Shown here piece by piece: positions 28,801 to 35,246 of a stretch of DNA of 64,000 nt (position 1 is the stretch's first letter; the number at the start of each line of letters is the position of its first letter). The position numbers and the translations under genes were made by a program. Below the pieces are notes generated by a model. It ran no database searches. It was not told where the DNA came from and was given only the letters and a program-made list of their open reading frames with translations. The DNA is from Polaribacter aestuariivivens (GTDB lineage Bacteria; Bacteroidota; Bacteroidia; Flavobacteriales; Flavobacteriaceae): the NCBI RefSeq assembly GCF_005885675.1, contig NZ_VANR01000001.1, positions 434,001-498,000 of the forward strand, written 5' to 3'.

Positions 28801-28986
28801 CATTTAAATTCTTTAACCAGAATTGGAAATTATGCTCCAACACAACAAGCCATTGATTTTAAAAATGAAATCACCAAAGACATTGATGCTGAATTGACAA
28901 AACTAAATGCCTTGTTTGTAAATGGTGTAAGAGAATTAAACCAAAAAGTAAAAGAAAGCAATATTGATTTGATCCAGTTGGATTAA
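25882..28986 (+). CDS. Secreted VPS10/BNR-type beta-propeller protein
   Basis: I place the start at 25882 (MKKFIFLAICMIFSANA), because that gives a clean signal peptide ending near VNAQ; the frame is open for 16 codons more upstream. The 1034-residue chain contains many BNR/sortilin-like blades with the pattern (S)(T/E)DAG-(T/K/N)TW (for example KTTDAGNTW, KSIDGGENW, KSTDEGETW, KSTDAGKTW), forming one or two propellers over roughly residues 40-720. The last 300 residues are a non-propeller region (GGRGRTSRTAGTNHPGG, then KNVKKVRSQVG helices). Such proteins are often called glycosyl hydrolases, but no catalytic residues are evident, so function is open. Confidence 0.8.
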   Translation: MKKFIFLAICMIFSANAKVNAQKNANKVSNEYFSAVEWRNIGPFRGGRSAAVTGVSNKANLFYMGATGGGVWKTTDAGNTWQNISDGFFGGSVGSVAVSESDNNVIYVGMGEKTVRGNVSSGDGIWKSENAGKTWKHIGLKNSRHIPRMRIHPKNPDIVFAGVMGDLYKPTQERGVYKSIDGGENWKKVLFSDENSGVVDLIIDPNNPRILYATTWDVRRTPYSLSSGGKGSAMFKSTDEGETWTNISANKGLPKGIWGISGVTVSPVNSDIVWALIENEKGGVYKSTDAGKTWHLINSERKLRQRAWYYTRLYADTQDEDILYVLNVRYHKSTDGGKTYSTYNAPHGDHHDLWIAPEDNQRMIIGDDGGAQISFDAGENWSTYMNQPTSQFYRVTTDNHFPYRILAAQQDNSTVRIAHRTDGGFITESDWESTAGGESAHIAVDPLDDDIVYGGSYGGLLTRKNHKTGETRAINVWPDDPMGHGAEDFKYRFQWNFPIFFSPNNKKRLYAASNHLHVTENEGQSWKLISPDLTRNDPETLKSSGGPITQDNTGVEYYGTIFAATESPYEPGLIWTGSDDGLVHVSKNNGDSWDNVTPKKMPEWMMINCIEVDPFTKGGAYIAGTKYKSGDYKPYIYKTENYGKSWKLIVDGIGNEDFTRALRADPKRKGLLYAGTEKGMYISFNDGKNWETFQQNLPIVPITDLAIKNDNLIAATQGRSLWIIDDLTPIHQLTKATEKDVFLYKPKDAYNMSGGRGRTSRTAGTNHPGGVAVNYFIKEKEEKEVVSLSFYDANDNLIKKYSTKPDKEKKEETLKVKDGNNIFYWNMMYPGAESVKGMILWWASLSGPMALPGNYKVELAVNDKKMTQNFNILRNPTSEATESDMKAQFDFINDINTKMTEIHKALKNVKKVRSQVGLLKKAIKDKEKHKALLEYADTLVKDMTKIEETLYQTKSKSGQDPLNYPIRLNNKLAHLNSLTRIGNYAPTQQAIDFKNEITKDIDAELTKLNALFVNGVRELNQKVKESNIDLIQLD

Positions 28987-29007
28987 TTTTCAAGGAAAAA
29001 AGTAAAT

Positions 29008-29043
29008 AAAAAAGAAGTAATAGTTTTATTGCTTCTTTTTTTT
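29008..29043 (+). terminator. Rho-independent terminator after the BNR-propeller gene
   Basis: The stem AAGAAGTAATA pairs with TATTGCTTCTT (one G-U pair) across a short loop and is followed by a run of eight T. It starts 22 bases after the stop. Confidence 0.75.
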
Positions 29044-29072
29044 AAATTTACGGCAAAAATCAAATCATTTAA

Positions 29073-29690
29073 ATGAAAAAGAAAGTCATTTTTACGTTTA
29101 TTCTTTTTATAATAATTGTACTATCCAGTCAAATTATTTTTCATTTTGATATTAAAAGACAATATTATGATGCCGAAATAATTAACAAAACTGGTAAACA
29201 AAGAATGTTTAGCCAAAAATTAACTAAAATAGCTTTACTTGCTAACAATGCTATAAATACTGATGATTTTTCATCAAAAATAAATGACTTTGAAGAAAGT
29301 TTTAAAAACTTTACTGACGGAAATCATTACATAAATAACATTGACTTAGATTTTTATGAAAGTCCTTATTTAGTTGATTTATATAAAACCAACAACCTTT
29401 ATTTCAGTACATTAGAAACAGCATCTTTAGCTATTATAAACGATGCTACAAATCAAGAAACGTTTCGTAATAATTTAAAAGTAATAATTAACAACGAAGA
29501 GCAGTTTTTGAACTCGATGGATAAAATAGTGAATGAATACCAAAAAATATCTGAAAGGAAAATATCAAACTTCGAAAAAATTCAATTATTTTACAATTTA
29601 GGTACGCTCGTATTACTTTTTTATGTGCTGTTTTTTATTATCATACCATTGTTTAAACAAAATGGCAAATTTACTGGCAAAATAAACTAA
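29073..29690 (+). CDS. Membrane protein with a PilJ/NarX-type (NIT-like) sensor domain, no output domain
   Basis: The 205-residue protein has helix 1 at about 5-24 and helix 2 at about 176-196, leaving a periplasmic domain of about 150 residues between them. That domain begins YYDAEIINKTGKQRMFSQKL, matching the (S/T)GxQRMxSQ signature (41-50) of the type IV pili methyl-accepting chemotaxis/nitrate-sensor N-terminal domain. In known sensors this domain is followed by HAMP and kinase, cyclase or chemotaxis modules. Here the chain ends 9 residues after helix 2, and the next gene is on the other strand, so no output is encoded. It could signal through a partner or be a remnant. Confidence 0.7.
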   Translation: MKKKVIFTFILFIIIVLSSQIIFHFDIKRQYYDAEIINKTGKQRMFSQKLTKIALLANNAINTDDFSSKINDFEESFKNFTDGNHYINNIDLDFYESPYLVDLYKTNNLYFSTLETASLAIINDATNQETFRNNLKVIINNEEQFLNSMDKIVNEYQKISERKISNFEKIQLFYNLGTLVLLFYVLFFIIIPLFKQNGKFTGKIN

Positions 29691-29692
29691 TT

Positions 29693-29941
29693 CTATTTCA
29701 TTTTTTTACTGGTAACCCAAATACCATAAAAAACACTGATTACAATTTTTAAACCCCAAAAAGTTTTCCATTTTCCATTGGCAAAATTTACCTCGTTTAC
29801 TTTTGCAAAATCACCTGCAAAAATTTCTCGCCAAGAGTTCATAAATAACGAAATTAAAGTTACTAAAATGAAAAAAGGAATGGCAACTTTTGCAAAATTA
29901 GACCAGAAAAGTGGTTGTTTTATTTTTTGTAAAAAAGTCAT
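29693..29941 (-). CDS. Small membrane protein, unknown
   Basis: This 82-residue protein has two hydrophobic segments (about 13-33 and 60-76) separated by a short polar part, and a basic C-terminus (SKKMK). I do not recognise a named family. It follows mazG by a single base, so it is very likely cotranscribed and translationally coupled with it. Length and clean packing support a real gene. Confidence 0.6.
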   Translation of the reverse strand: MTFLQKIKQPLFWSNFAKVAIPFFILVTLISLFMNSWREIFAGDFAKVNEVNFANGKWKTFWGLKIVISVFYGIWVTSKKMK

Positions 29942-29942
29942 T

Positions 29943-30269
29943 TTATTTTAATTTTTGGTTGTTGTGATGGCGATTGTGATCGCGTTTTGTTTTAATATCT
30001 AATTTCTTCTCAAAAGCATCTTGCAAATCGATTCCTGTTTGGTTTGCCAAACATAAAACTACGAAAAGTACATCTGCCAATTCTTCGCCTAAATCTTTAT
30101 TTTTATCCGATTCTTTTTCACTTTGTTCTCCATAACGTCTTGCAATTATTCTTGCTACTTCACCTACTTCTTCCGTTAATTGTGCCATGTTTGTTAATTC
30201 ATTAAAATAACGAACTCCGTGATTTTTAATCCAATCGTCTACCTGTTGTTGTGCGTTTTCTATGTTCAT
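29943..30269 (-). CDS. MazG-type nucleotide pyrophosphohydrolase
   Basis: A 108-residue single-domain MazG-like enzyme. The metal-binding pattern of all-alpha NTP pyrophosphatases is visible: EEVGEVARIIARR (about 29-41) and GEELADVLFVVLCLANQTGIDL (about 66-87), that is E-x-x-E and E-x-x-D. It would hydrolyse non-canonical or excess (d)NTPs to NMP and pyrophosphate. It is the gene next to the left border of the integron-like cassette, on the opposite strand to the cassette genes. Nothing ties it functionally to them, though a nucleotide-handling enzyme beside a RelA/SpoT-like gene is worth noting. Confidence 0.85.
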   Translation of the reverse strand: MNIENAQQQVDDWIKNHGVRYFNELTNMAQLTEEVGEVARIIARRYGEQSEKESDKNKDLGEELADVLFVVLCLANQTGIDLQDAFEKKLDIKTKRDHNRHHNNQKLK

Positions 30270-30289
30270 TTTTTGTAGTTTCAGAATTA

Positions 30290-30297
30290 CAAAGTTA
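30290..30297 (-). promoter_or_regulatory. Candidate -7 promoter element for mazG
   Basis: Reverse strand TAACTTTG matches TAnnTTTG, 20 bases before the ATG at 30269. No TTG box at the expected distance. Confidence 0.35.
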
Positions 30298-30363
30298 CAA
30301 AGTATAAAAGAGAGTTTTAATAGAATAATTTAGTTTGTATCTAAACTTATTTTCTTATAACTT

Positions 30364-30421
30364 CGCTAACGTCGATTATAAGTCATTAAAACGACGTCAT
30401 AATCGTCTAAAGTTGTATGCC
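30364..30421 (+). repeat. attC-like site at the left border of the cassette
   Basis: The site begins CGCTAAC (30364-30370), fitting the inverse-core shape RYYYAAC loosely, and ends with GTTGTATGCC (30412-30421) in the core-site position. Between them is an inverted repeat: CGATTAT (30373-30379) with ATAATCG (30399-30405), extended inward by GTC on each arm with one unpaired base, as in folded attC sites with extrahelical bases. Its start box is the exact reverse complement of GTTAGCG at 33241-33247, on the far side of the cassette. That is what insertion of a cassette into an older attC-like site would leave. Confidence 0.55.
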
Positions 30422-30468
30422 ATTTATGAAAAAACCGATTGAAATAAAGAAAAAAACAAAATCAAAAT

Positions 30469-31968
30469 ATGAGTTTAATAGAAAATGAACTTTCAAAAAT
30501 TGATTTTATAGTAACACAATTTGATAGTGATCGAAATGTCGATTATAAATCTAATATGGAAAATATTACTAATAAAATTAAAGTCATAATTGACAAGTTT
30601 GCAAAATCTTACAGATTGGTTTCTTCTAACAGTGTAAGAGATATAAAACACTATACTTTTATTTCAAGAATAAAGGAATCAGAAAGTTTAAGAGAAAAAT
30701 TCGTCAGAAATAATTTACATATACCATTTAATGAATTTATTGACAGCGAGTTTGACACAGAAGATCCAGATTTAATCCAAAATGTAAAAAAAACTCTACT
30801 TAAAATTGACGACCTTATTGGTATTAAAATTTTAACTGATTTAGATACAGATTGTGCAAAAATGTTTGAATTAATTAAATCTTCAGAGTTTGAAAAAGCA
30901 GCAAAAGCACAAGATATAGTTCTGAATAAAGAAGATATCTTAAAGCAGCCAGTTTCAATGAAAAATGGATTGAAGATTTATAAAATTAAAGGGACATTTG
31001 ATAAATTTAATTTTGAATTACAGATAAAAAGTAAAATAATCTCTGCCTGGGGAGATATGGAACACTCAATATTTTATAAAGACTACGCTATTTCACCTGT
31101 AAGAGATACGGCTCAGACTTCAATGAACCACGTTGGTAAATTATTATATCAAATAGATGATTTTGTTGAAAGTATTCGAAGTGCAAATAAGGATTATACC
31201 AAGAATGCCAATGCTTTACATTTTTTACAATGGATAGAAACAAATTATAGTCACAAAATAAAAGCCTTACTCAATAATATCAGTTATGGCTTCAATAGTA
31301 TTTCTGAACTTTTATATGCTGTTTATAATCATCTTAAAATTTCAGATGAAGTAGCTAAAAATGAATTAAAGTTTAATCATTTTCATTTAACCATTGCTAA
31401 TGATGGTATTTCTAAACAATATTTAAATTCTAGAAATGAGATATTTGAATTTAAAATTTTAGAATCAATAGTTCAAAGTTGGCTACTAAAAGAACAAAAC
31501 ATAAATCAAGATAATTTACTTGAGAACACAAATATTTTCATAAACACCTTAATAGATTCAACATCTGAATTTTTAATAGTTACCAATACAGGTTATGATT
31601 TTGATGAAATGAAAGAGTTAGTTACTAATTATTATGAAATTGGTTTATCTTTTGAATGTTCTGCAAAATTTATACTTAACCTCAAAAAATTAAATAACTT
31701 TTTAGAGTTAACTTATATATTAAATGATTTATCTGAAGGATTGCTCGAATCAAACAAATTAGCCTTAATTAAGAATTGTGTATTTATTCAAAATTATGAT
31801 GGTGATATAAACAAATACGTTGATACCAATCCATTGAATGTAGATAAAAACAATTTAAAACTAATCGTAATTCAAATGATCGATGAGCTTAAGAAAAACT
31901 CAAAGAAAGAAAAAAAATTCGATCAATTAATGAAGTCTTTACAAAAAATAAACGATTCAATAAACTAA
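30469..31968 (+). CDS. RelA/SpoT-like nucleotide pyrophosphotransferase domain protein
   Basis: The 499-residue protein carries a synthetase-type RelA/SpoT domain at about 35-240. ISRIKESESLREK (from about 65) matches the R-x-K-x-x-x-S-(I/L)-x-x-K region; DDLIGIKIL (about 114) is the D-x-x-G-x-(R/K) motif; FELQIKS (about 182) has the catalytic-type Glu in E-(I/L)-Q-(I/V)-(R/K); AWGDMEHSIFYK matches the W-x-x-(L/M)-EH-x-x-(F/Y)K that follows. There is no HD hydrolase domain and no TGS/ACT. The C-terminal 260 residues are helical and unrecognised. Relatives make (p)ppGpp or (p)ppApp, or pyrophosphorylate tRNA as toxins. It pairs with the DGQHR gene 1 base downstream. Confidence 0.75.
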   Translation: MSLIENELSKIDFIVTQFDSDRNVDYKSNMENITNKIKVIIDKFAKSYRLVSSNSVRDIKHYTFISRIKESESLREKFVRNNLHIPFNEFIDSEFDTEDPDLIQNVKKTLLKIDDLIGIKILTDLDTDCAKMFELIKSSEFEKAAKAQDIVLNKEDILKQPVSMKNGLKIYKIKGTFDKFNFELQIKSKIISAWGDMEHSIFYKDYAISPVRDTAQTSMNHVGKLLYQIDDFVESIRSANKDYTKNANALHFLQWIETNYSHKIKALLNNISYGFNSISELLYAVYNHLKISDEVAKNELKFNHFHLTIANDGISKQYLNSRNEIFEFKILESIVQSWLLKEQNINQDNLLENTNIFINTLIDSTSEFLIVTNTGYDFDEMKELVTNYYEIGLSFECSAKFILNLKKLNNFLELTYILNDLSEGLLESNKLALIKNCVFIQNYDGDINKYVDTNPLNVDKNNLKLIVIQMIDELKKNSKKEKKFDQLMKSLQKINDSIN

Positions 31969-31969
31969 T

Positions 31970-33106
31970 ATGGAATTCTCAATAATAAAATATAAACAGA
32001 ATGATCACGAATTAATTTCAACTGTATTACCATTTGAAATAATTAATGAATCAAGTAAAGTATTAGTTTACGGTCAAGACGAAGGCGGTTATCAAAGAGA
32101 ACCTGATTTAAATCACTACAGTAAAATAACTAAATATATTAATGAAGATAAGGCTTTTATTTTTCCAACTTCCATAATTTTAGGTGTTGATAAAAATTCA
32201 ATAGATAAAATTACATCTAAGGATGAAACCAAAATTTCTATTAATAAAAAGGATTTTGATTTATTTAGAATCATTGATGGGCAACATAGGATAAAAGGAA
32301 TTGAAAAAGCATTAATTGATAATCCAGAATTAAAAGACTTAATGCTAAATGTTACGATTCTAATTACACCTCAAAACAAAAGGTCAATGGAGATGGAGAT
32401 ATTTAACACCATTAATTCTAAAAGCAAAAGAATAAAAGTTGACTTGATTAGACTAGCAAGTTTTGAATATAGAATACTAGAAAATAATATCAAATACTCT
32501 GATTTAAATGAACATATCTCAGTACAGATAGCTCACTATTTAAATGAAGATAATTCTAAAAGAAATAAGTGGTTAAATGCGATTAAATTCGGGATTCACG
32601 AAGAACAAAAAATTGGAATAATTGGAGTCAATGCATTTATCGAATCTATTAAAAAGATTGTAAATCGATATCTTGAAAGTAAAGATTATAAAAACTTAAA
32701 AGGTAAAGAATTAATTAATTTTTCGAAAGAATCTGCACTTAGTATTAAGGAATTTATATTAGATGCTTGGACAATCGTATACGAAAAATGGCCTGATTCA
32801 TTTTCAAGCAGTTATGATATGGAATTTGATACTGAAATAAAGCAATTCTATTATAGAAATAATTATTATATACAAAAAACACTTGGAACTAAAGCAATTA
32901 ATTATCTTTTAGGAAATATTGTAAATGAATCAGCAAACTCAAGTTTGGATGGAAAAAGTCTAGATAAGTTTAGTGAGTTTATTAACACATCACATCTATT
33001 AAATAAAGATTGGAAATTAGGCGAAACGTTTAGTGGATATAGTTCAGAATCTGCCTTCAATAAAGTAAGTAAGATGATAACAGGAGAATTAGAAATACCT
33101 AGATAA
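31970..33106 (+). CDS. DGQHR-domain protein (DndB/DpdB-like)
   Basis: The 378-residue protein holds the family signature IIDGQHRIKGIEKAL with DGQHR at about 102-106, followed by ITPQNKRSMEMEIFNTINSKSKRI, where the F-x-x-I-N-(S/T)-K-x-(K/T)-x-(I/V) run is also typical. DGQHR proteins include DndB, the repressor-like member of phosphorothioation loci, and DpdB of 7-deazaguanine DNA modification loci; they are related to ParB-like folds. No modification genes lie nearby. The gene starts 1 base after the RelA/SpoT-like gene, so the pair is translationally linked. It may be the control or immunity partner of that gene; this is inference. Confidence 0.8.
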   Translation: MEFSIIKYKQNDHELISTVLPFEIINESSKVLVYGQDEGGYQREPDLNHYSKITKYINEDKAFIFPTSIILGVDKNSIDKITSKDETKISINKKDFDLFRIIDGQHRIKGIEKALIDNPELKDLMLNVTILITPQNKRSMEMEIFNTINSKSKRIKVDLIRLASFEYRILENNIKYSDLNEHISVQIAHYLNEDNSKRNKWLNAIKFGIHEEQKIGIIGVNAFIESIKKIVNRYLESKDYKNLKGKELINFSKESALSIKEFILDAWTIVYEKWPDSFSSSYDMEFDTEIKQFYYRNNYYIQKTLGTKAINYLLGNIVNESANSSLDGKSLDKFSEFINTSHLLNKDWKLGETFSGYSSESAFNKVSKMITGELEIPR

Positions 33107-33113
33107 AAAAAAC

Positions 33114-33247
33114 GGCATACAACAATGGCTATAAGTAATTGCTTATTCTCGCCTACTTCTGAAAATCCTCGCGGATTTTCAGCTTGGTGTGTACTTGCAA
33201 AGTTAAGTGCTAACCCACGCAACTACTCATAGCCGAGACCGTTAGCG
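33114..33247 (+). repeat. attC-like site at the right border of the cassette (134 bp)
   Basis: The element begins GGCATACAAC and ends in GTTAGCG. Its arms GGCTATAAGTAATTGC (33127-33142) and GCAACTACTCATAGCC (33219-33234) pair at 14 of 16 positions. Inside lies a perfect 10-bp stem, CTGAAAATCC (33159-33168), loop TCGC, GGATTTTCAG (33173-33182). The whole folds into a long imperfect hairpin like a large attC site. The internal stem could also act as the terminator of the cassette genes, though it has no T run. Confidence 0.55.
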
Positions 33248-33258
33248 AAACTCAAAAA

Positions 33259-33813
33259 TCACTTCCATTTAATTCCACAACCAACACTTGGCTTTTGATT
33301 TTCTAAAACAGGTTTATTTTGCAACAAATTATCTAAAGCATTTCTTATATCTTTTCCTGTTAATGGTACTCCATTATTGGGTCTGGAATTGTCTAATTGT
33401 CCATGATAAACAGCTAATAAATTTTCATCAAACACATAAAAATCTGGTGTACAAGCAGCATCGTAATTTTTTGCTACTTCTTGAGTTTCATCAAACAAAT
33501 ACGGAAAAGGATAATGTAACTTTTGGGCAACTTGCTTCATAAATTTTGGAGCATCTTGAGGGTAATTTTCAATCTCATTAGAGCTTATGGCTATAAAACC
33601 AATTCCTTTTTGTTGGTATTCATTCGCCATTTTTACCAACTCATTATTTACGTGAATTACAAACGGACAATGATTACAGATAAACATAATTACAGTTCCT
33701 TTTTGGCCTTTTGTCTCGGTTAAAGAAACCATTTTATCGTTTACTGTGTTTCGTAAAGTAAAATCGGGCGCTTTTGTTCCCATTGGAAAATTATTGGATT
33801 CTGTTAATGCCAT
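33259..33813 (-). CDS. Thioredoxin-like redoxin (AhpC/TSA-type) protein
   Basis: The 184-residue cytoplasmic protein starts with the redoxin strand GTKAPDFTLRNTV and has an active-site CNHC pair at C46 and C49 (FICNHCPFV), then FIAISSNE, KNYDAACTPDFYVFD and the cis-Pro segment PDFYVFD. The end GCGIKWK is characteristic of this Bacteroidota/cyanobacterial redoxin subfamily. It is predicted to be a thiol peroxidase or thiol-disulphide exchanger; the partner is unknown. Its stop lies 12 bases from the right end of the cassette, so it converges with the cassette genes. Confidence 0.85.
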   Translation of the reverse strand: MALTESNNFPMGTKAPDFTLRNTVNDKMVSLTETKGQKGTVIMFICNHCPFVIHVNNELVKMANEYQQKGIGFIAISSNEIENYPQDAPKFMKQVAQKLHYPFPYLFDETQEVAKNYDAACTPDFYVFDENLLAVYHGQLDNSRPNNGVPLTGKDIRNALDNLLQNKPVLENQKPSVGCGIKWK

Positions 33814-33868
33814 AATTATGGTTTTTGGTTTTAGTTGTTTGTTTTTAGTCTTTCATTCGGACTTTATG

Positions 33869-33932
33869 GAGAAATCTAATATAAAAAAATAATTTTTAGA
33901 TTTCTCAACTCCATTTCACTTCACATGAAGTG
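33869..33932. repeat. Two inverted repeats between redoxin and flavoprotein genes
   Basis: GAGAAATCTAA (33869-33879) and TTAGATTTCTC (33896-33906) are a perfect 11-bp inverted repeat around an AT-rich loop. Next to it CACTTCA (33917-33923) and TGAAGTG (33926-33932) form a second perfect palindrome. This fills the short gap upstream of the redoxin gene and downstream of the flavoprotein gene, where a terminator for the latter would be expected. Confidence 0.45.
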
Positions 33933-33943
33933 ACAATCGTATT

Positions 33944-35158
33944 TTATGATTCTTCTGCTAGGGCTTTTGCACAAATAAAACCACCTGTCCACGCATTTTG
34001 GAAGTTGAAACCGCCAGTTACAGCATCAATATTTAAAACTTCTCCAACGAAAAAGAGGTTTTTGTGTTTTCTACTTTCAAATCGTTTAAAATTAATTTCT
34101 TTTAAATCGATTCCTCCTGCAGTTACAAACTCATCTTTAAACGTAGTTCTGCCATTTGCATTATACACTCCTTTTGTAAGTTGGTTTGCCAAATTTTCTA
34201 ATTGGCGAGAATTTAAATCTGCCCAATTATGAGTTGCACTGATGTCTGAAAACTTAACAAAACGCTCCCATAATCTTTTTGAAATTTCAACAAAAGGCGA
34301 TTTTAATATCACTGTTTTTCGAGGTTCTTTCTTTTTCAAATTCAATAAAACATTTAAAATTTTATCAGTAGGTCTAGAAAGCCAATTTACTTCAACATTA
34401 TATTGGTACTTTTTATCCGCCAAAATTCTTGCACCAAAAGCAGAGAGTTTTAAAACGGCTGGTCCACTCATGCCCCAATGTGTAATTAACAAAGGTCCTG
34501 AAGCTTCTAATTTTGTACCTACAATATTTACAGTTGCATTAGGAACAGAAATACCCAATAAATCTACAATTCTTTTATCGTTGATATTAAACGTGAATAA
34601 TGATGGAACTGGTTCGATTACAGAATGGTTTAAAGTTTCACATAATTCCCAAACCTTTTTAGAACTTCCTGCCGCAATTACTACTTTATCTGCCTTAAAA
34701 ACTTGTTCTTTTGTGTTAACAACCCATTGATTGTCTTGTTGATAAACAGAGTTTACACCATGATTTGTCAACACTTTAATTTCTAACTTTTCAACAGCTT
34801 TTTGGAAGCAATCTATAATTGCTTGACTTGTATTTGCCTCTGGAAAAACACGATTATCATCTTCAATTTTAAGAGGTACTCCTCTATCATCAAACCATTC
34901 AAAAGTATCACCTGTCATAAATTGATGAAAAGGACCTAACAGTTCTTTTTCTCCTCTAGGATAAAATTTCACCAGTTCTTTTGGCTCAAAACAAGCATGT
35001 GTAACATTACATCTTCCTCCTCCAGAAATTTTAACTTTCTGTAAAACATCTTTTCCTTTTTCAAGAATTGTAATGTCCAAATCTGGATTATTTTCTTTCG
35101 CATTTATGGCTGTAAAATATCCTGCTGCTCCTCCTCCAATAATTATTATTTTATTCAT
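33944..35158 (-). CDS. BaiN/HI0933-type FAD-dependent oxidoreductase
   Basis: I start the gene at 35158 (MNKIIIIGGGAAG), placing the FAD-binding GxGxxG directly at the N-terminus. A start nine codons upstream would translate part of a palindromic repeat and is rejected. The 404-residue protein has the HI0933/YhiN family marks: KISGGGRCNVTH, DRGVPLKIEDDNRVFP, ITHWGMSGPAVL, and at the end TAGGIDLKEINFKRFES, LFFVGEVLNIDAVTGGFNFQNAW. The family includes flavoprotein dehydrogenases of unknown substrate and the bile-acid reductase BaiN. Cytoplasmic; single gene. Confidence 0.9.
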   Translation of the reverse strand: MNKIIIIGGGAAGYFTAINAKENNPDLDITILEKGKDVLQKVKISGGGRCNVTHACFEPKELVKFYPRGEKELLGPFHQFMTGDTFEWFDDRGVPLKIEDDNRVFPEANTSQAIIDCFQKAVEKLEIKVLTNHGVNSVYQQDNQWVVNTKEQVFKADKVVIAAGSSKKVWELCETLNHSVIEPVPSLFTFNINDKRIVDLLGISVPNATVNIVGTKLEASGPLLITHWGMSGPAVLKLSAFGARILADKKYQYNVEVNWLSRPTDKILNVLLNLKKKEPRKTVILKSPFVEISKRLWERFVKFSDISATHNWADLNSRQLENLANQLTKGVYNANGRTTFKDEFVTAGGIDLKEINFKRFESRKHKNLFFVGEVLNIDAVTGGFNFQNAWTGGFICAKALAEES

Positions 35159-35171
35159 TTTCTGTATAAAA

Positions 35172-35235
35172 CCTCTCGACTGCACTCGAGGACATATTTA
35201 GTAAGTTAATTGTTAGGTCGAGCGCAGTCGAGATC
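35172..35235. repeat. Palindromic repeat pair left of the GHMP kinase gene
   Basis: CCTCTCGACTGCACTCGAGG (35172-35191) and GGTCGAGCGCAGTCGAGATC (35216-35235) are inverted copies of one GC-richer unit with a 24-base spacer. Each unit is itself an imperfect palindrome (CTCGA...TCGAG). The same unit occurs twice more at 36190-36251. Such short mobile palindromes act as REP-like elements and can form hairpins in the mRNA. Confidence 0.7.
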
Positions 35236-35246
35236 TAAAAAATCTT

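Larger units (their letters stand above)
30412..33241 (+). mobile_element. Putative integron-like gene cassette (RelA/SpoT-like plus DGQHR genes)
   Basis: The unit starts at GTTGTATGCC (30412-30421) and its 3' attC-like site starts GGCATACAAC (33114-33123), an exact ten-base reverse complement. In integrons the start of a cassette and the inverse core of its own attC show this relationship. The contents are two genes 1 base apart, starting 57 bases in and ending 7 bases before the 3' site, both in the usual cassette direction. No integrase, transposase or target duplication is visible in the window. The call rests on structure only; a different site-specific element is possible. Confidence 0.5.

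Noticed and set aside
29943..30269. Counting mazG as part of the defence cassette
   Set aside because: It is outside the left border, on the opposite strand and coupled to a different small gene; MazG is a common housekeeping enzyme.
32902..33222. Antisense open frame over the end of the DGQHR gene and the attC-like element
   Set aside because: It runs through the hairpin structure and the opposite strand of a clearly conserved gene. Integron attC sites often hold such chance frames.
30364..33247. Reading the RelA/SpoT-DGQHR island as an IS element or transposon
   Set aside because: No transposase, no simple terminal inverted repeats with target duplication; the border boxes fit the attC pattern better.
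35159..35185. Upstream extension of the BaiN-like flavoprotein (MQSRGFIQK)
   Set aside because: The extra codons come from the palindromic repeat; the FAD motif sits right after the internal ATG.
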